The position numbers were made by a program, and so were the translations under genes. A DNA stretch of 64,000 bases from Setomelanomma holmii (lineage: Eukaryota; Ascomycota; Dothideomycetes; Pleosporales; Phaeosphaeriaceae): NCBI GenBank assembly GCA_010015745.1, contig ML978269.1, positions 36,457 through 100,456 of the forward strand, in the 5' to 3' direction. The first letter of the stretch is position 1; every line of letters starts with the position of its first letter. Shown piece by piece: positions 33,528 to 44,672 of this stretch. The notes below the pieces were generated by a model. It had not been told where the DNA came from. It ran no database searches and was given only the letters and a program-made list of their open reading frames with translations.

Positions 33528-36500
33528 ATGGACAATGGCGAGATCTTCACACCCGCGTCTGAGATCACCGCAGCGCGTGGAAAAGACGAGAAGGGTGGAA
33601 TCCCCTCAAAGCGCGCGGTAGACGAAGACAAGGCCAAACGGGCGGGTCAAGTGCACTTCAAGGCCGCTCATGGGCTTGTTGTTGCTTTCTTTACATTCAT
33701 ATTGTGCGTTCCCAGCACCGCGCGCCGACATGGCAGCACAGCTAATCGAAGCAGAATACTTCACGTTGCCGGTATATACTTGTTCACCAGCGGCTTCCTC
33801 CTTACGCGACTAGTTCTTGACCACAAGTCGGAATGTGCAATACCTCCAATCGAACCGGCTCGCGCCTACATTTCAGGAGATGCGCAGAAGGGGTGCTGGC
33901 ATCCCCGGACCTTCGGAAAAGCAGTTGTAATAATAATCGATGCCCTACGATACGACTTCACTGTACCATTCGAGGCTCAATTCGAGCCCACCGACCTCGC
34001 CGCTGCCGCCGCCTCTCCCCACCCTCCGCCCGTCGCACCTCGCCATTTTCACAATGCCTTTCCCGTGCTTTACGAGACGGCACAAAAGCAACCAAATAAC
34101 GCCTTCTTGCTCCCGTTTATCGCAGACCCACCCACTACAACGCTACAACGATTAAAGGGACTTACGACTGGGACGCTGCCCACATTCATCGATGCAGGGA
34201 GCAATTTTGCTGGGACAGCCATAGATGAGGACAACCTTGTTGCACAACTGAGGAACGCAAGCAAGAGGATAGTTCATCTGGGCGACGACACGTGGCATGC
34301 CCTGTTCCCCGGGTACTTCGAGCCCAACCTCACCCACGCGTACGATTCGTTCAATGTCTGGGATCTACACACTGTTGATAACGGGGTTACCGAGCACATT
34401 TTCCCTCTCTTGAAGGCAGAAAACTTGAGCAAATGGGACGTTATCTTCGGACACTACTTGGGCATCGACCACGCTGGTCATCGCTATGGACCAGATCACC
34501 CTGCCATGACTGCGAAGCTGAACCAGATGGACGAAATCCTCCGACGCATGATCAGTGAGTTGGACAACGACACACTCCTAGTAGTTATGGGAGATCATGG
34601 CATGGACACAAAGGGCGATCATGGCGGCGAGTCTGAAGACGAGATTGAGGCTGCGCTGTGGATGTATTCGAAGAAGGGATTGTTTGGCCGCAGCTCGCCT
34701 GCTCATACCGCTCCTCCTGCGAACGCGAAGGTGCGTCCGGTCGGACAGATTGACCTTGTCCCGACCCTATCACTCTTGCTCGGCATGCCGATACCATTCA
34801 ACAACCTTGGGAAACCAATTGAGGAAGCCTTTATTGGTAAGAAGGGTGCTGACTTCGAGAATCTGGCTATTGTAAACCGTCTGGCTGGGGCACAAATCCA
34901 TCGATATCAGGACGAATACGCAAAGGCTCGTGGACTAGATGAAAGCATACGCACTACTTCTCTGGCACTCTGGGCTGCTGCTGAGACTGCTTGGGGCTCG
35001 TTAGGAAAGAGAAGCAATAGCGCGCAGTTTCAAGAGGTTTACAGTGCTTATGGTGCGTACCAACGCGACACTCTTAGCATCTGCCGCGCGCTTTGGGCAC
35101 GATTCGACAACCCGAAGATGCTCAGCGGTGTCACAATCCTTGCTTCCAGCTTGATAGTGCTGGCCACTTACGCCCGAGGACTCCAAGGGGACCGGTCAGA
35201 TCTAACCCCAGTGTTCTTCACTCGCGGTGCGATCGGCGCGGTTGCCGGAGCCTTGGTAGGATTTGGAGCTAGTTTTGCGTTGCCAGAGATGCCACGAGAG
35301 CATGTTCTCATCTTCTCCACCGCTTTGTACGGCATACTAGGGATCGTCTCAACCTTCTACTCGATCCGACATCGCGTGCTATCGCCCATTCCTGCAAGCA
35401 TTTGGGGCTGGACCAGCGTGTTTTTCACGCTGGCTTTATCTGTTGGATTTGCGGCCAACTCGTTCACGATCTGGGAAGATGAAATTCTTCTTCACTTCCT
35501 GACCACCTTTGGCGTCCTCGCCGTCATTTCCTCATTCCGGCAAAGGAACAAGATTGACCGCACCCTCGGCATTTATCACTCCGTTCTCTTCACTGTCCTT
35601 CTACGCGTTGCTTCTTTCTCCCGCCTCTGTCGAGAAGAGCAGATGCCGTACTGCAAGTCGACCTACTACGCTTCCGCGCTGTCCACGACCTCCGCTCCCT
35701 GGCAACTGGCGATACCTGCTGCTGCTGCTCTCCTGGTACCCACCTTCATCATTGGCTACTTTGAGGGCACAAAAAGCTATCAAAACACGGCTAAACTTTG
35801 GTTGGGTCTTGGACTACGCTTTGGCCTCATGCTCGCGGCAGCGTATTGGGCGCTCGATGCAGCAGATGATGGTGACTGGTATCCAGAGTGGAACAACGTG
35901 ATAAGCATCACAAAGAGAGCCGTTGCGCAGATCGTGCTGGTAATTAGCTTGGCCTTTGGATACTCGATATACAATTGGAGTAAGCCCCTGCTAAGCATCA
36001 TTGTAAACGAATCGCAAGACAAGGATGGCGCGCCAAAGGAAGCTATCACAGTGCTTGGCTATGCGAATGTGCATGGAAGCAGATATGCCCTCCTCATTAC
36101 TGTGTGGTACCTCGCTATCGCACTGTTGCAGAAGCCCATGGGCGCTGGAGCCATTGGGATACTCGTTTGGCAACTCTTTTCGCTCTTCGAGATTGTCGAC
36201 ACGAACAGCCTTCATGGCTCCTCGATTGGACCTGTTGTCCTCGGGCTTCTAGGCTCCTTCCATTATTTCAAGACGGGACACCAAGCGACACTCAGTTCGA
36301 TTCAGTGGGAATCGGCATTCATTCCCTTGACTAAGATCCGCTATCCATGGACTCCAGTCATTGTCATTATGAACCACTTTGGCGCCCAGATTCTGTGTGC
36401 CGTAGCGGTACCAGCCTTGGTGTTTTGGAAGATCAAGCCCCAGCAGAAAGGCCTGCTGGGCATGTTAGCGAAAGCCATTGCAACGCATATGTTGTTCTAT

Positions 36501-36698
36501 GCGACCATCAATTTGGCAACTACCATGTGGGCCGGGCATCTGAGGAGGCACCTGATGCTGTACAGGATTTTCAGTCCGCGTTTCATGCTTGGCGCAGCAT
36601 CACTCCTGGTAGTAGATGTTGTGGCCATCTTTGTATCTTTGTGGGGTGCGAGAATGAGTATGCTCAGCGTTGCGGAGATCTTTGGGTTTGGTGGGTAA
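33528..36698 (+). CDS. GPI13: GPI ethanolamine phosphate transferase 3 (Gpi13/PIG-O)
   Basis: Exons 33528-33703 and 33755-36698, giving 1039 residues. The 51-nt intron has GTGCGT, a GCTAATC branch and GCAG. It is a multiple of three and stop-free, so it is easily missed; removing it restores FFTFILILHVAGIYLF. The N-terminal helix is followed by an alkaline-phosphatase-like lumenal domain with VVIIIDALRYDF (metal-binding Asp near residue 121), FGHYLGIDHAGHRYGPDH and VMGDHGMDTKGDHGGES. About a dozen membrane helices make up the C-terminal half. The enzyme adds phosphoethanolamine to the third mannose of the GPI anchor precursor in the ER, the group that is later linked to protein. It is intact. 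Confidence 0.95.
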   Translation: MDNGEIFTPASEITAARGKDEKGGIPSKRAVDEDKAKRAGQVHFKAAHGLVVAFFTFILCVPSTARRHGSTANRSRILHVAGIYLFTSGFLLTRLVLDHKSECAIPPIEPARAYISGDAQKGCWHPRTFGKAVVIIIDALRYDFTVPFEAQFEPTDLAAAAASPHPPPVAPRHFHNAFPVLYETAQKQPNNAFLLPFIADPPTTTLQRLKGLTTGTLPTFIDAGSNFAGTAIDEDNLVAQLRNASKRIVHLGDDTWHALFPGYFEPNLTHAYDSFNVWDLHTVDNGVTEHIFPLLKAENLSKWDVIFGHYLGIDHAGHRYGPDHPAMTAKLNQMDEILRRMISELDNDTLLVVMGDHGMDTKGDHGGESEDEIEAALWMYSKKGLFGRSSPAHTAPPANAKVRPVGQIDLVPTLSLLLGMPIPFNNLGKPIEEAFIGKKGADFENLAIVNRLAGAQIHRYQDEYAKARGLDESIRTTSLALWAAAETAWGSLGKRSNSAQFQEVYSAYGAYQRDTLSICRALWARFDNPKMLSGVTILASSLIVLATYARGLQGDRSDLTPVFFTRGAIGAVAGALVGFGASFALPEMPREHVLIFSTALYGILGIVSTFYSIRHRVLSPIPASIWGWTSVFFTLALSVGFAANSFTIWEDEILLHFLTTFGVLAVISSFRQRNKIDRTLGIYHSVLFTVLLRVASFSRLCREEQMPYCKSTYYASALSTTSAPWQLAIPAAAALLVPTFIIGYFEGTKSYQNTAKLWLGLGLRFGLMLAAAYWALDAADDGDWYPEWNNVISITKRAVAQIVLVISLAFGYSIYNWSKPLLSIIVNESQDKDGAPKEAITVLGYANVHGSRYALLITVWYLAIALLQKPMGAGAIGILVWQLFSLFEIVDTNSLHGSSIGPVVLGLLGSFHYFKTGHQATLSSIQWESAFIPLTKIRYPWTPVIVIMNHFGAQILCAVAVPALVFWKIKPQQKGLLGMLAKAIATHMLFYATINLATTMWAGHLRRHLMLYRIFSPRFMLGAASLLVVDVVAIFVSLWGARMSMLSVAEIFGFGG

Positions 36699-37727
36699 AA
36701 TGGAAAATGGAGCTTCCTGGCCTTGATCAGGCATTTGCATGCGTCAACGGACGCCGTTCTCTTGTTTGCATAGCAATGCGATGCTTGTAGATTTCATTCT
36801 CGAAGTCGAAATGACACTGTCATCGAATTACACAGCTATCAGACTCGTATGTCGGACTTCATCTGCTCGGGTTTATGATTCCGACCTTTGCTTCTCAAGA
36901 CTATGTACAGCTAGGAGAAGCGAAAGACGAATGTGCCGCAGTTCAGCTGAGACCCTGCAACATGGCTTGTGGAAGGGACGAGTGAAGTAGCATTGCGTAC
37001 AAACCGTTGCCGGACGCAGCAGTGTGCGGGTATTCGTCCCGTCGTCGGCTTTCTTGACCTAAATATGACTGTTCGAATGTTTCGTTTCGTCCCTGCCTTC
37101 TTGCTTCCTACTTCCTTCCTCGCCTATGTATCGTTGCAGACGTCATTCCACAGATCGTCTGTCCGACATCAAACTACCCAGAATTGCCTTTACAACGCCA
37201 GCTCAGGTGTACCATGTATCTCTCACCGTATTCGAAGCCTTACGTCATCTGTTTGCTCAGGTGAAGGTGAAGGTAAGTGGAGTCGCTTGGCTGCCGCAGC
37301 AAGCTTAATAAAGTTCTCAGCTGGACCAATCCTCTCCCTCCTCCAATAACGAGTTGCGTCGTCGTACGGCAGTCCAAACCCCGAGACAAACTTGCCTTGA
37401 GTGGCATTTGCGACCTTAAGGGAAGCTGCTGAGCTCGACGCAGCATCAGAGATCCCCTCAATACAGCTAACGACTCATTTCGACCCGCTACATATCTCAC
37501 TCGATCATTTATCTCTATTATAGAGAGCCGTGCCACGTATCATAAGGCGATTCCGTAAGTATTGCATCTCGCGATGAGTTCTTTGTAGACCATGGTGCTA
37601 ACGGCCAGAACGGTGGCCGATCGAAGCTACATACACCTGTAGGTGAAGACATCGACACTACTTTACCGCCTTATGCAACAAGCTGAACGAAGAGCGCGAC
37701 AATAATAGCTTATTTCCTTTGCCAAAA
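36699..37727. other. intergenic region without a recognisable gene
   Basis: 3' UTR of GPI13 and promoter or leader of the next gene. Short ORFs only. Confidence 0.4.
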
Positions 37728-39631
37728 ATGTTACTCCAGCGGCACTCAACCACCAAAAAGTCTATTACATTCGACCTTGAAGACATGACGGATGATTCGA
37801 CGGACATCATTCCAATCGTCGGTCTGAAATCCACACTGCAACTCCGTGATCGACTCAACAATCGCTTATCCAGGTTGGCTGCTGCATCAGTCAAGGTCTG
37901 CGAGAACGAATGCGAACATGCCGTGGCGATTGAACTGTCCCGTCACGGTAAGACCGACCAGCCACGGATTGAGCTCGACCATGAGCTGGGGCAATTTTTG
38001 AAGAGCATGGAACAGAACATGCCTGTGATTTCGAAAAATTCCAAAAGTACGTGTTCACGCATCTCGCCTCGTGCCGAATTGTGTTACTAACGTTTGCAGA
38101 TCAGCAAGGCGAGGACGCTGGAGACGACCTCTGGGAAAGTATCCTGATCTACTCGTACCTAAACATTGATCATATAGTGGAAAGCATCAAGCGAGTATTC
38201 TCCGCTAACCAAGAAGCATTCGAGGAATTCATCACTCAGTGGCTCGGGTTGGATGACATCGTGGGTACAGATTCTAGCCTAGATGTTGAACTTGGAAGGT
38301 TCATCATTTCCCTACACCAAGCGACAGAAGCCTACGATAGATCAGTTGGGAAACTACACCAATTGATTGGTTTGACATGGGAGATGACCACAAAAGTTCC
38401 CCATTTCCAGCTTCGACTCGCCTCGCTACTATGGAAGGGTCGATTCGGCAAAGACCTATATCCTCTGATATGTACGCTTGCATTTCCGAGATACGCCCAC
38501 CACACTTTCATCCGGGCGGCTGAGACCTGCTCGGCATTCCGCAAGCTCAGCTTCCACTTGGATCTCGCCGCACCATCGCCTTCACGAGCACGATTCAAGG
38601 TACCTCTACTACAAAATCGCACAAAGACAGCCTCAGTCTCGCGTCAACCACGACCCAGCGGTACAATGATTGTCGAGTCATCCCACAACCGCAGCAGAGC
38701 TTCTCCTACTGTCAGCAAAGACTCAGCGTCTTCCTCAACTCCAGCGACCGAGCGGTACCGAAGTTCTCCAGAGGCAAATGCTACATCATCCGCGCCGATA
38801 ACATCTCCACCACGACCGCGGCAGACGATAGCAAAGGGAAGCGAAAACGTCAAGGCAGCATCCCATTTTTCTTCATCACCGGTGCTTGATTCTCTCGACA
38901 GGGATATCATGGCTGTAGCAAGGCCGTTCCTGGCTGACGAAGACCGGGGCGTCGAGTTCTCTCACTCGCTTCCCGCAGCCAAGCAGTATACTGGCCACCT
39001 GATTGGAACTGTCCTTCGCAGAAATATGCTATCGGAGGCATCGAGCTCGTGGTATCACTTCGGATTCGTGACTGCAAAAGATGAGGATGAAGAGCGTAGA
39101 ATCGGCGGCTATTACAGGGAGCTTCTTATCAATGCGAAGCGTCCACAGGCTATCTTCGAAGATATCGTTACTGGCTTGGTGAACAAAGCCATCGGAGCTG
39201 TCTTCGAAGCTAATGGATACGCATCTTTCCGCACCGAATTTCCCACGCTGGCACAATTTCTGAGTGCGCCACCTCATGAGCGACCGACGGTGTGGCACAT
39301 GGTCCAGTATCTTCGTGTTGCTGGTCGCGAGGAGCCCGTGCCGAGTCTCAAACGTGATTATGGCTTTCAATTTTGTAAAAACCATGACGAAATACTGCAG
39401 CTCAAGGGCATTTATACTCGAATCCTAGCCAAATGCGAGCCGTTGGACCTTCATGGCGCTTGCATCTTTGGTCGTCTAGCCGAGTTCGCACGGCAGAAAA
39501 GTGTATATGTGGAACACAAGAATCGGCGGTTCTTAGTCAACGACTATCCGAATTCTTCAGTCGGCTTTGACAACGGCGAGGGCTTGGAACGCCATCGCTT
39601 TCCCCTGTTCAAGCGCTCTACCAAGCGCTGA
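37728..39631 (+). CDS. uncharacterised protein, about 610 residues
   Basis: Exons 37728-38048 (ATG at 37728; the frame is open a few codons upstream) and 38100-39631. GTACGT at 38049 and TTTGCAG at 38093-38099 join KNSK to NQQGEDAGDD. The product has a helical N-terminal half with a leucine/aromatic-rich region (LWESILIYSYLNIDHIVESIKRV), a Ser/Thr/Pro-rich linker (about residues 300-395), and a globular C-terminal third with WYHFGFVTAKDEDEERRIGGYY and LLKxDYGFQF-like segments ending in basic residues. I recognise no domain. An additional upstream exon is possible. Confidence 0.65.
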
Positions 39632-40338
39632 GTCGCCATGACCACCAGATTCCATGGTCTGGATTCGACTTCTACCTCTGAGAAGGCTGCAACGTAGCAT
39701 GATAGCCTGGCCTCCCCACGAATGATCTTCTGACTTCTTTTACACATGGTTCCTGAGGTCACTTCGATTTCACTTAATCGTTCGCATCAGCACTTCTGCT
39801 CTTGGCAACGTGTTTGCGTCATTCGCTTCGAAAAGTTTCAGGAAAGCCGGCGAAAGGCGCTGGGTACTCTGGGTCGGTTTGCCCTCCAGTACATGGAAGA
39901 ATTGGGTCATTGGCCATGTTCTGATTCTGCTTTCTCATATGACGCACCATCAACAGGGTGCTTAGCACTGCTCCACTTATCACTACAGAGTTCGATACAC
40001 AAGAGGCCTCCAGCGCGACTGGAGCAGCTCATGCGTAGGTAGCTCAAAAATTCATTATCATTTGGCCAGAATACCTAGTCATGCGTGCATATAGAGCCAC
40101 AGTGTTCGAATCAATGCGATAGCTGGTGGAGCATAGGCTCACTTCATTGACGTGCAAGATCATGAATGAAGAAGACGGAAGAATTGATCAACCACTATGG
40201 ACCATGATAACGAAATTACACAAAACAATGCATGTACTGAAACTCAACACAGACCTCAAACTCGAACACAAACATCTGAAGAACCTGATCACCGATTCCT
40301 GCAACCTGAACCTCAACCTCAATCCCAATTGGTGTTTC
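39632..40338. other. convergent 3' regions, no gene recognised
   Basis: Lies between the orphan gene (plus) and the secreted-protein gene (minus). A run of degenerate ACCTCAAAC-type repeats near 40250-40330 gives chance ORFs. Confidence 0.4.
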
Positions 40339-41122
40339 TCACCAGCAGGACTTGCCCGCATGACCCTCTCCGTCCAGCCAGATCCTCTCAACCTCGACCT
40401 TCTGACAAGTCGGATTGTTTAGCTCACTGGTGAGACCGACCTTCCACGCCAAGGGTTCGTATTGGTAATTGTATTGCACGTCGCAGACGTACCAGTTCTT
40501 GACGTTCATGGGCGGGTTCTCCGTGTCGGCTCTGTACATCTGTCCGCATTGATCGAAGTTGACCAGCGTGTACTGTCTCTCGTAGCCCCAGTCATTATCG
40601 AAGATCAAGACGCCGATGTTCGGTGTGCGTTTGCTGTCAGATACGGCACCGGTCTCGATGTTCATCGACAGGTGATATGTCTCCGTATGGTTGGGTCTGC
40701 CTGGTTGAATGTTCCAGCCCAGCACACCTGGGCGATCGACGGCATTGGGATTATCGGGGACTGCAGAAGAGACGTTATGATAGAAAGTAAACCCATACAT
40801 CGCCTCATCGCTGCGGTCATTGATCGCCAGCCGTCTATTGGAGAAGCACAGCCACTTCCTCAGGATTCCCTGGTGGCATGCCCCGAGAGCAGTGCTGCTT
40901 GTGTCAGTACGCGGTAATTTGGACTTGAAAAGATGTAGCTTACCCATCCAATGTCGCATTGTTAGACTTGAGGAGAAGACGGAATGGCTTCGAAGCAACG
41001 GTGTATCGGTAATCAGACGTAGGGACTGTCGTGACCTGCGAATCCCATGGAGCTTCCCATTGCGCTGCAGCTCCAGCTGCGATGGCTGCAAGTGCTGCAA
41101 GGATCAATTTCATGGTGCGCAT
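40339..41122 (-). CDS. secreted protein of unknown function (DUF7907-like)
   Basis: Exons 41122-40944 and 40894-40339, giving 244 residues (or 241 from the ATG at 41113). A signal peptide, MKLILAALAAIAAGAAA, is cleaved before QWEAPWD. GTAAGC and AAGCAG join KSNNATLDG to TALGACHQGILRKWLCF. The mature protein has six cysteines, including a closely spaced ACHxG...LC pair, and several NxT/S sites (NNATL, YHNVSS, PNHTET). The SNNATLDGTALGACHQG pattern resembles the fungal secreted DUF7907 family, but I cannot confirm it. Its size and the Cys content also fit an apoplastic effector-type protein; that is speculation. Confidence 0.75.
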
Positions 41123-42064
41123 TGAGTTGTTGATGACGTTGTCGATGTAGGATGCGTCTGATTGTATTGGTGCTAACACCGATACTGATGAAGAAGGCCG
41201 GGCAATGGTTCGTGATGGCGAAAGGAAGAAAAGTCTGGCACACGAAGCAGTAAGAGACGACGGCGGATATTGGCAATAACGCCTGTAGCCTTCCCGTTTG
41301 TTTGTGAGAAGCTGCCGCTGCGCAGTCGGTGGCAATCACGATTCGACCAGAACTCCTGCACATCGTGTAAGTAGCATCATCCCATAGCTGAAATGTGAGC
41401 CCAAAGTCATTATAACGGGGTAACGGGCCTAGAGCAGAGCCTCTTCTCTTGGAGTACAAATGCGAGAGACGGTGTTGCTCGATTTCCCTTTCTCGTTATC
41501 GCGTAGCGACAGTGAAGCTGGAGAACGCGGTAAGACCGCTTCCATCTATATTCTGAAGTACTCTAATCAGAATGGTCACGGCTCCGTACGTCAAATCGAA
41601 AATTATGCGCTTCTCGCAGACAGAGCTTGTCAAATCCGAATTTGGCAACCTAGCTCCTGCACGGCAACGTCGATCGTAGGGTGTGGTCAGAGCAACCACA
41701 CTGCGGTAGCGTATCTTTCCGTGACCACTTAGCTGCGCGCCTAGTCCCTCCAGGAGGGTAGCGGTGATGTGATTGCTTTGAGGTGTTTCAATAACACCCT
41801 GAGTTTCGTTATTGACCATGTTAAGAGGAAGGGAAAGGCCACATGAATTCGCAGACGCGCTCCAGGATGACGTGTGCTTAGCGCGTCTTTCGGAATCCGG
41901 TGCCTCGACGTCCGAGCCTCGGCAGCAAGTATTGCAGCTGATGGAGCATGACAAAAGGTCAACAGATATCTTATGTACTGCGACCTTGGCTCTTCCTTCT
42001 TAGTGTGCGCGTCTATCCTTTCCTCGTCTGCCCTTTCCGTTTTACGCTGCCATTGTTCTGACAG
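41123..42064. promoter_or_regulatory. divergent intergenic promoter region
   Basis: Contains the promoters of the secreted-protein gene (minus) and the thioesterase-like gene (plus). I see no clear core motif. Confidence 0.35.
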
Positions 42065-43179
42065 ATGGTCACAATGGCACACGCTCTCAGCGTCGTCGCC
42101 GCCGGAGCCTCAATCGCCGCTCTCGCATCACAACCCGCCTTGCGCGCAAATCTGGTCGACTCTTTGGTGCGATGGACAGGCTACAATGCACCCGGGGGCA
42201 TATGGAGGATAGCCGTGATCCTGTTGGCGCTGGCAAACATCAAGAACCTTCCTTTCGTGTGGCACGTACGTCTCCAACCAAGGTCCCGGCTTGCTTCTCA
42301 ACAAGTGACTGATGTGAACCTCAGCTTCGCTTCTTCCGCGCGCTCGTATACCATGTCTATCTTCAGCCCACGCCCATACCGCCGCATGCGCTATTCCAAC
42401 CTATCATAACTGCCACACGCACGCCCATCCTCGAAATGGATTACAACCTTCACAAGAGTAACAGCACATACTTCTCCGATATGGACATTTCGCGAACGCA
42501 TCTTTTCACGGCCATCATCCGTAACGGCATCAAGAAAAACAGCCGGCTATATGGCGCGAGGAAGAGCGCCGTAGCTGGCGCTGTGGGAGCCACCGATGGT
42601 AGCAGAGGCAGGCACCTTATTGCTTTGGGTGGCATCAGCTGCCTGTTCAAGCGGGAGATTCTCCCGTACACAAAGTATGAGATGTGGACCAGGATACTTT
42701 GCTGGGATCGAAAATGGTTTTATCTCGTTACGCACCTTGTGAAGCCGGGTGTCGGCAAGCCTACGAGCTGGACATTGCAGCCATGGCGTAAGCCAAATTC
42801 TGGGACGGGCCATGACGTCGACCGTGAGAAGTTGATGGGTGCCGTATACGCGACCGCAATAGCAAAGTATGTGATCAAGCGTGGAAGGGTAACTGTTCCT
42901 CCAGAGCAAGCGCTGCTCGATGCGGACATGGTACCTGCAAAGCCCCAGGGATGGGTCTATCGTGGAGCTACGGAAGCAAACGGCGATGTAAATGTCGACT
43001 CCAATGGCGTGCTGCCCGAGCCAGTTCACACTGGGGAGTGGACCTGGGATGTCATCGAAGCCGAGAGACTACGGGGCCTGAAAGTTGCGCAGAAGTTCGC
43101 AGAGATGGACGGAATGCATGAGTATTTTGATGGCGGAAGGAACGGCGCCCTGGGTGAATATGCGGACTTGTTGTTCTAG
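42065..43179 (+). CDS. thioesterase-superfamily (THEM6-like) protein
   Basis: Exons 42065-42265 and 42325-43179, giving 351 residues (ATG at 42074 is an alternative). GTACGT and CCTCAG join NLPFVWH to LRFFRALVYHVYLQ. The N-terminal 65 residues have two hydrophobic segments and so look membrane-anchored. The rest matches the 4HBT_2 hotdog family: LEMDYNLHKSNSTYFSDMDISRTHL, LIALGGISCLFKREILPYTKYEMWTRILCWDRKWFYLVTHL. The YNLHKSNSTYFSDMDISR stretch is the equivalent of the substrate-site DxxxxxHxNNxxY region. Fungal members are often mis-named capsule polysaccharide proteins; the acyl-CoA substrate is unknown. Confidence 0.85.
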
Positions 43180-43439
43180 ACGTGCATGGAGTTCGGCTTA
43201 TACCCTAGACTTGTACGACACTATACACCTATTCTTCTTCGATATCAGTATTCGAAGACACGCAGCTCAGCGCTGTCCTACTACAAGAGTTCGAGTCATT
43301 TTGGAAAACTCATACTTGCGCATAGGCAACGCCAGACATGTGAAACGATGGAGTCATAAACGGCAAAGTGCCTGGCCACCGCCTGCCGCCCACTGTTCTG
43401 ATCATATCGCTGCCGGCGAAAGCGACTGCGCGATCAATC

Positions 43440-44346
43440 AGGCAATTAGAGTAACTCGTCGGTGTAGAGCGAAGATACGACTCAGCCTAGAGTACTGGGG
43501 TACTCTATATGCGCCGCGAACTGTACGCCTTAGGCGACCTCCAGCGCTCTGAGCAGCGCAGCGATCGCGCTTTATAGAGTTTCTCAAGGGTTGCCTAGGC
43601 GCGTACTTAGAGGAGATGAGGGACTTGCTATACGACAAGTTTGACATCAACACCAGCGTTTAGACTGTATACTGAGAGCTAGAACGCATAAGATAGTTGC
43701 GCAAAGTTGCTTTAAAGCGCGCAAAGGAGTAGAGTGAGCCTCTCTGTTGCGTCTACCTCGCGCGGATGGCGCAACATTATACTGCTAAACAGATTGTTGC
43801 GTTAGACGAGAGCGCTTGCAACGAGCGTACAGGTGATCGCAAGTATGGCTAGAGTCCTGTTAACACACCAGTGGGGTTGTCGTACAGCTTTAAGCGCTCT
43901 AAGCGGTGGTCATTGCTACTAGCTATGTTAACCAACGGCTATAGGAGTTATATGATCTTTCAGGGATTAATTACAGCGGCGCTGATGGAGGAGTTTTTAG
44001 AGTTTCAAGTACTGCCATTCTGCAACCCTCATCCTGCGCCAAACTCAGTTATCGTGCTTAATAACGCATTTATCTATCAATCAGCGCAATTATGACAGCT
44101 TTGTGAGCGTGCTGGCGTACAGTTAGAGTACTTGCCGCCATACCCACCTAACTACAACCCTATTGAGAAGAGCTTCAAGGTGCTTAAAAGTTGGCTGAAG
44201 CGACACGCTAGAGATAGAGAGATATTTGATAACTTTGGGAGCTTTTTAGAGTATGCTTTACAGCGTGTTTGTCGTAAGGTAGACGCCAAAAGCTGGTTTA
44301 ATAAGTGCAGTTATCCGACATAGGTAGAAATATACAGTTCTGAAGG
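43440..44346 (+). mobile_element. Tc1/mariner-type transposase relic, RIP-damaged
   Basis: One frame from about 43440 to 44323 reads as a Tc1/mariner DDE transposase once stops are ignored: EFLKGCLGAYLEEMRDLLY, QIVALDESACNERTGDRKYG, then VGLSYSFKRSKRWSLLLAM, VIVLNNAFIYQS and LEYLPPYPPNYNPIEKSFKVLKSWLKR. At least seven stops interrupt it, all TAG or TGA where CAG, TGG or CGA is expected. The second catalytic Asp is replaced by Asn (VLNNAF), also a G-to-A change. The pattern fits repeat-induced point mutation. I could not define terminal inverted repeats, so the limits are those of the coding relic. Confidence 0.8.
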
Positions 44347-44672
44347 GCTCTGACTTCAAGCAACGTGCCACACACAATCGCGATCTTTTAATTCTAAAAC
44401 TTTATGAGCTGTTTTATAGCATAGTGATACATTAGTTGATAGTAGAGAAACATAGAAAAGGATTGTTGTGGTGTAGCGTATACGTACGATTTAAAACACG
44501 GTTTTTTTGCTGTTATTTTGGCTCTTAATTTTCCTCAATACTACCGGTACCTACAGCTAGCACAAGCCACTATCACGACAAACGCTCAGACCCCTCCCCC
44601 TTATCAACATTATCAACCTCAGTATCGCTGCCTTTTCCAGCGATCTCTGCCTCCACAACACGTCTCTTTTCT

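Noticed and set aside
42065..43179. Capsule polysaccharide biosynthesis function for the thioesterase-like gene
   Set aside because: That name is a common carry-over in fungal annotations; the visible fold is hotdog thioesterase, with no glycosyltransferase motif.
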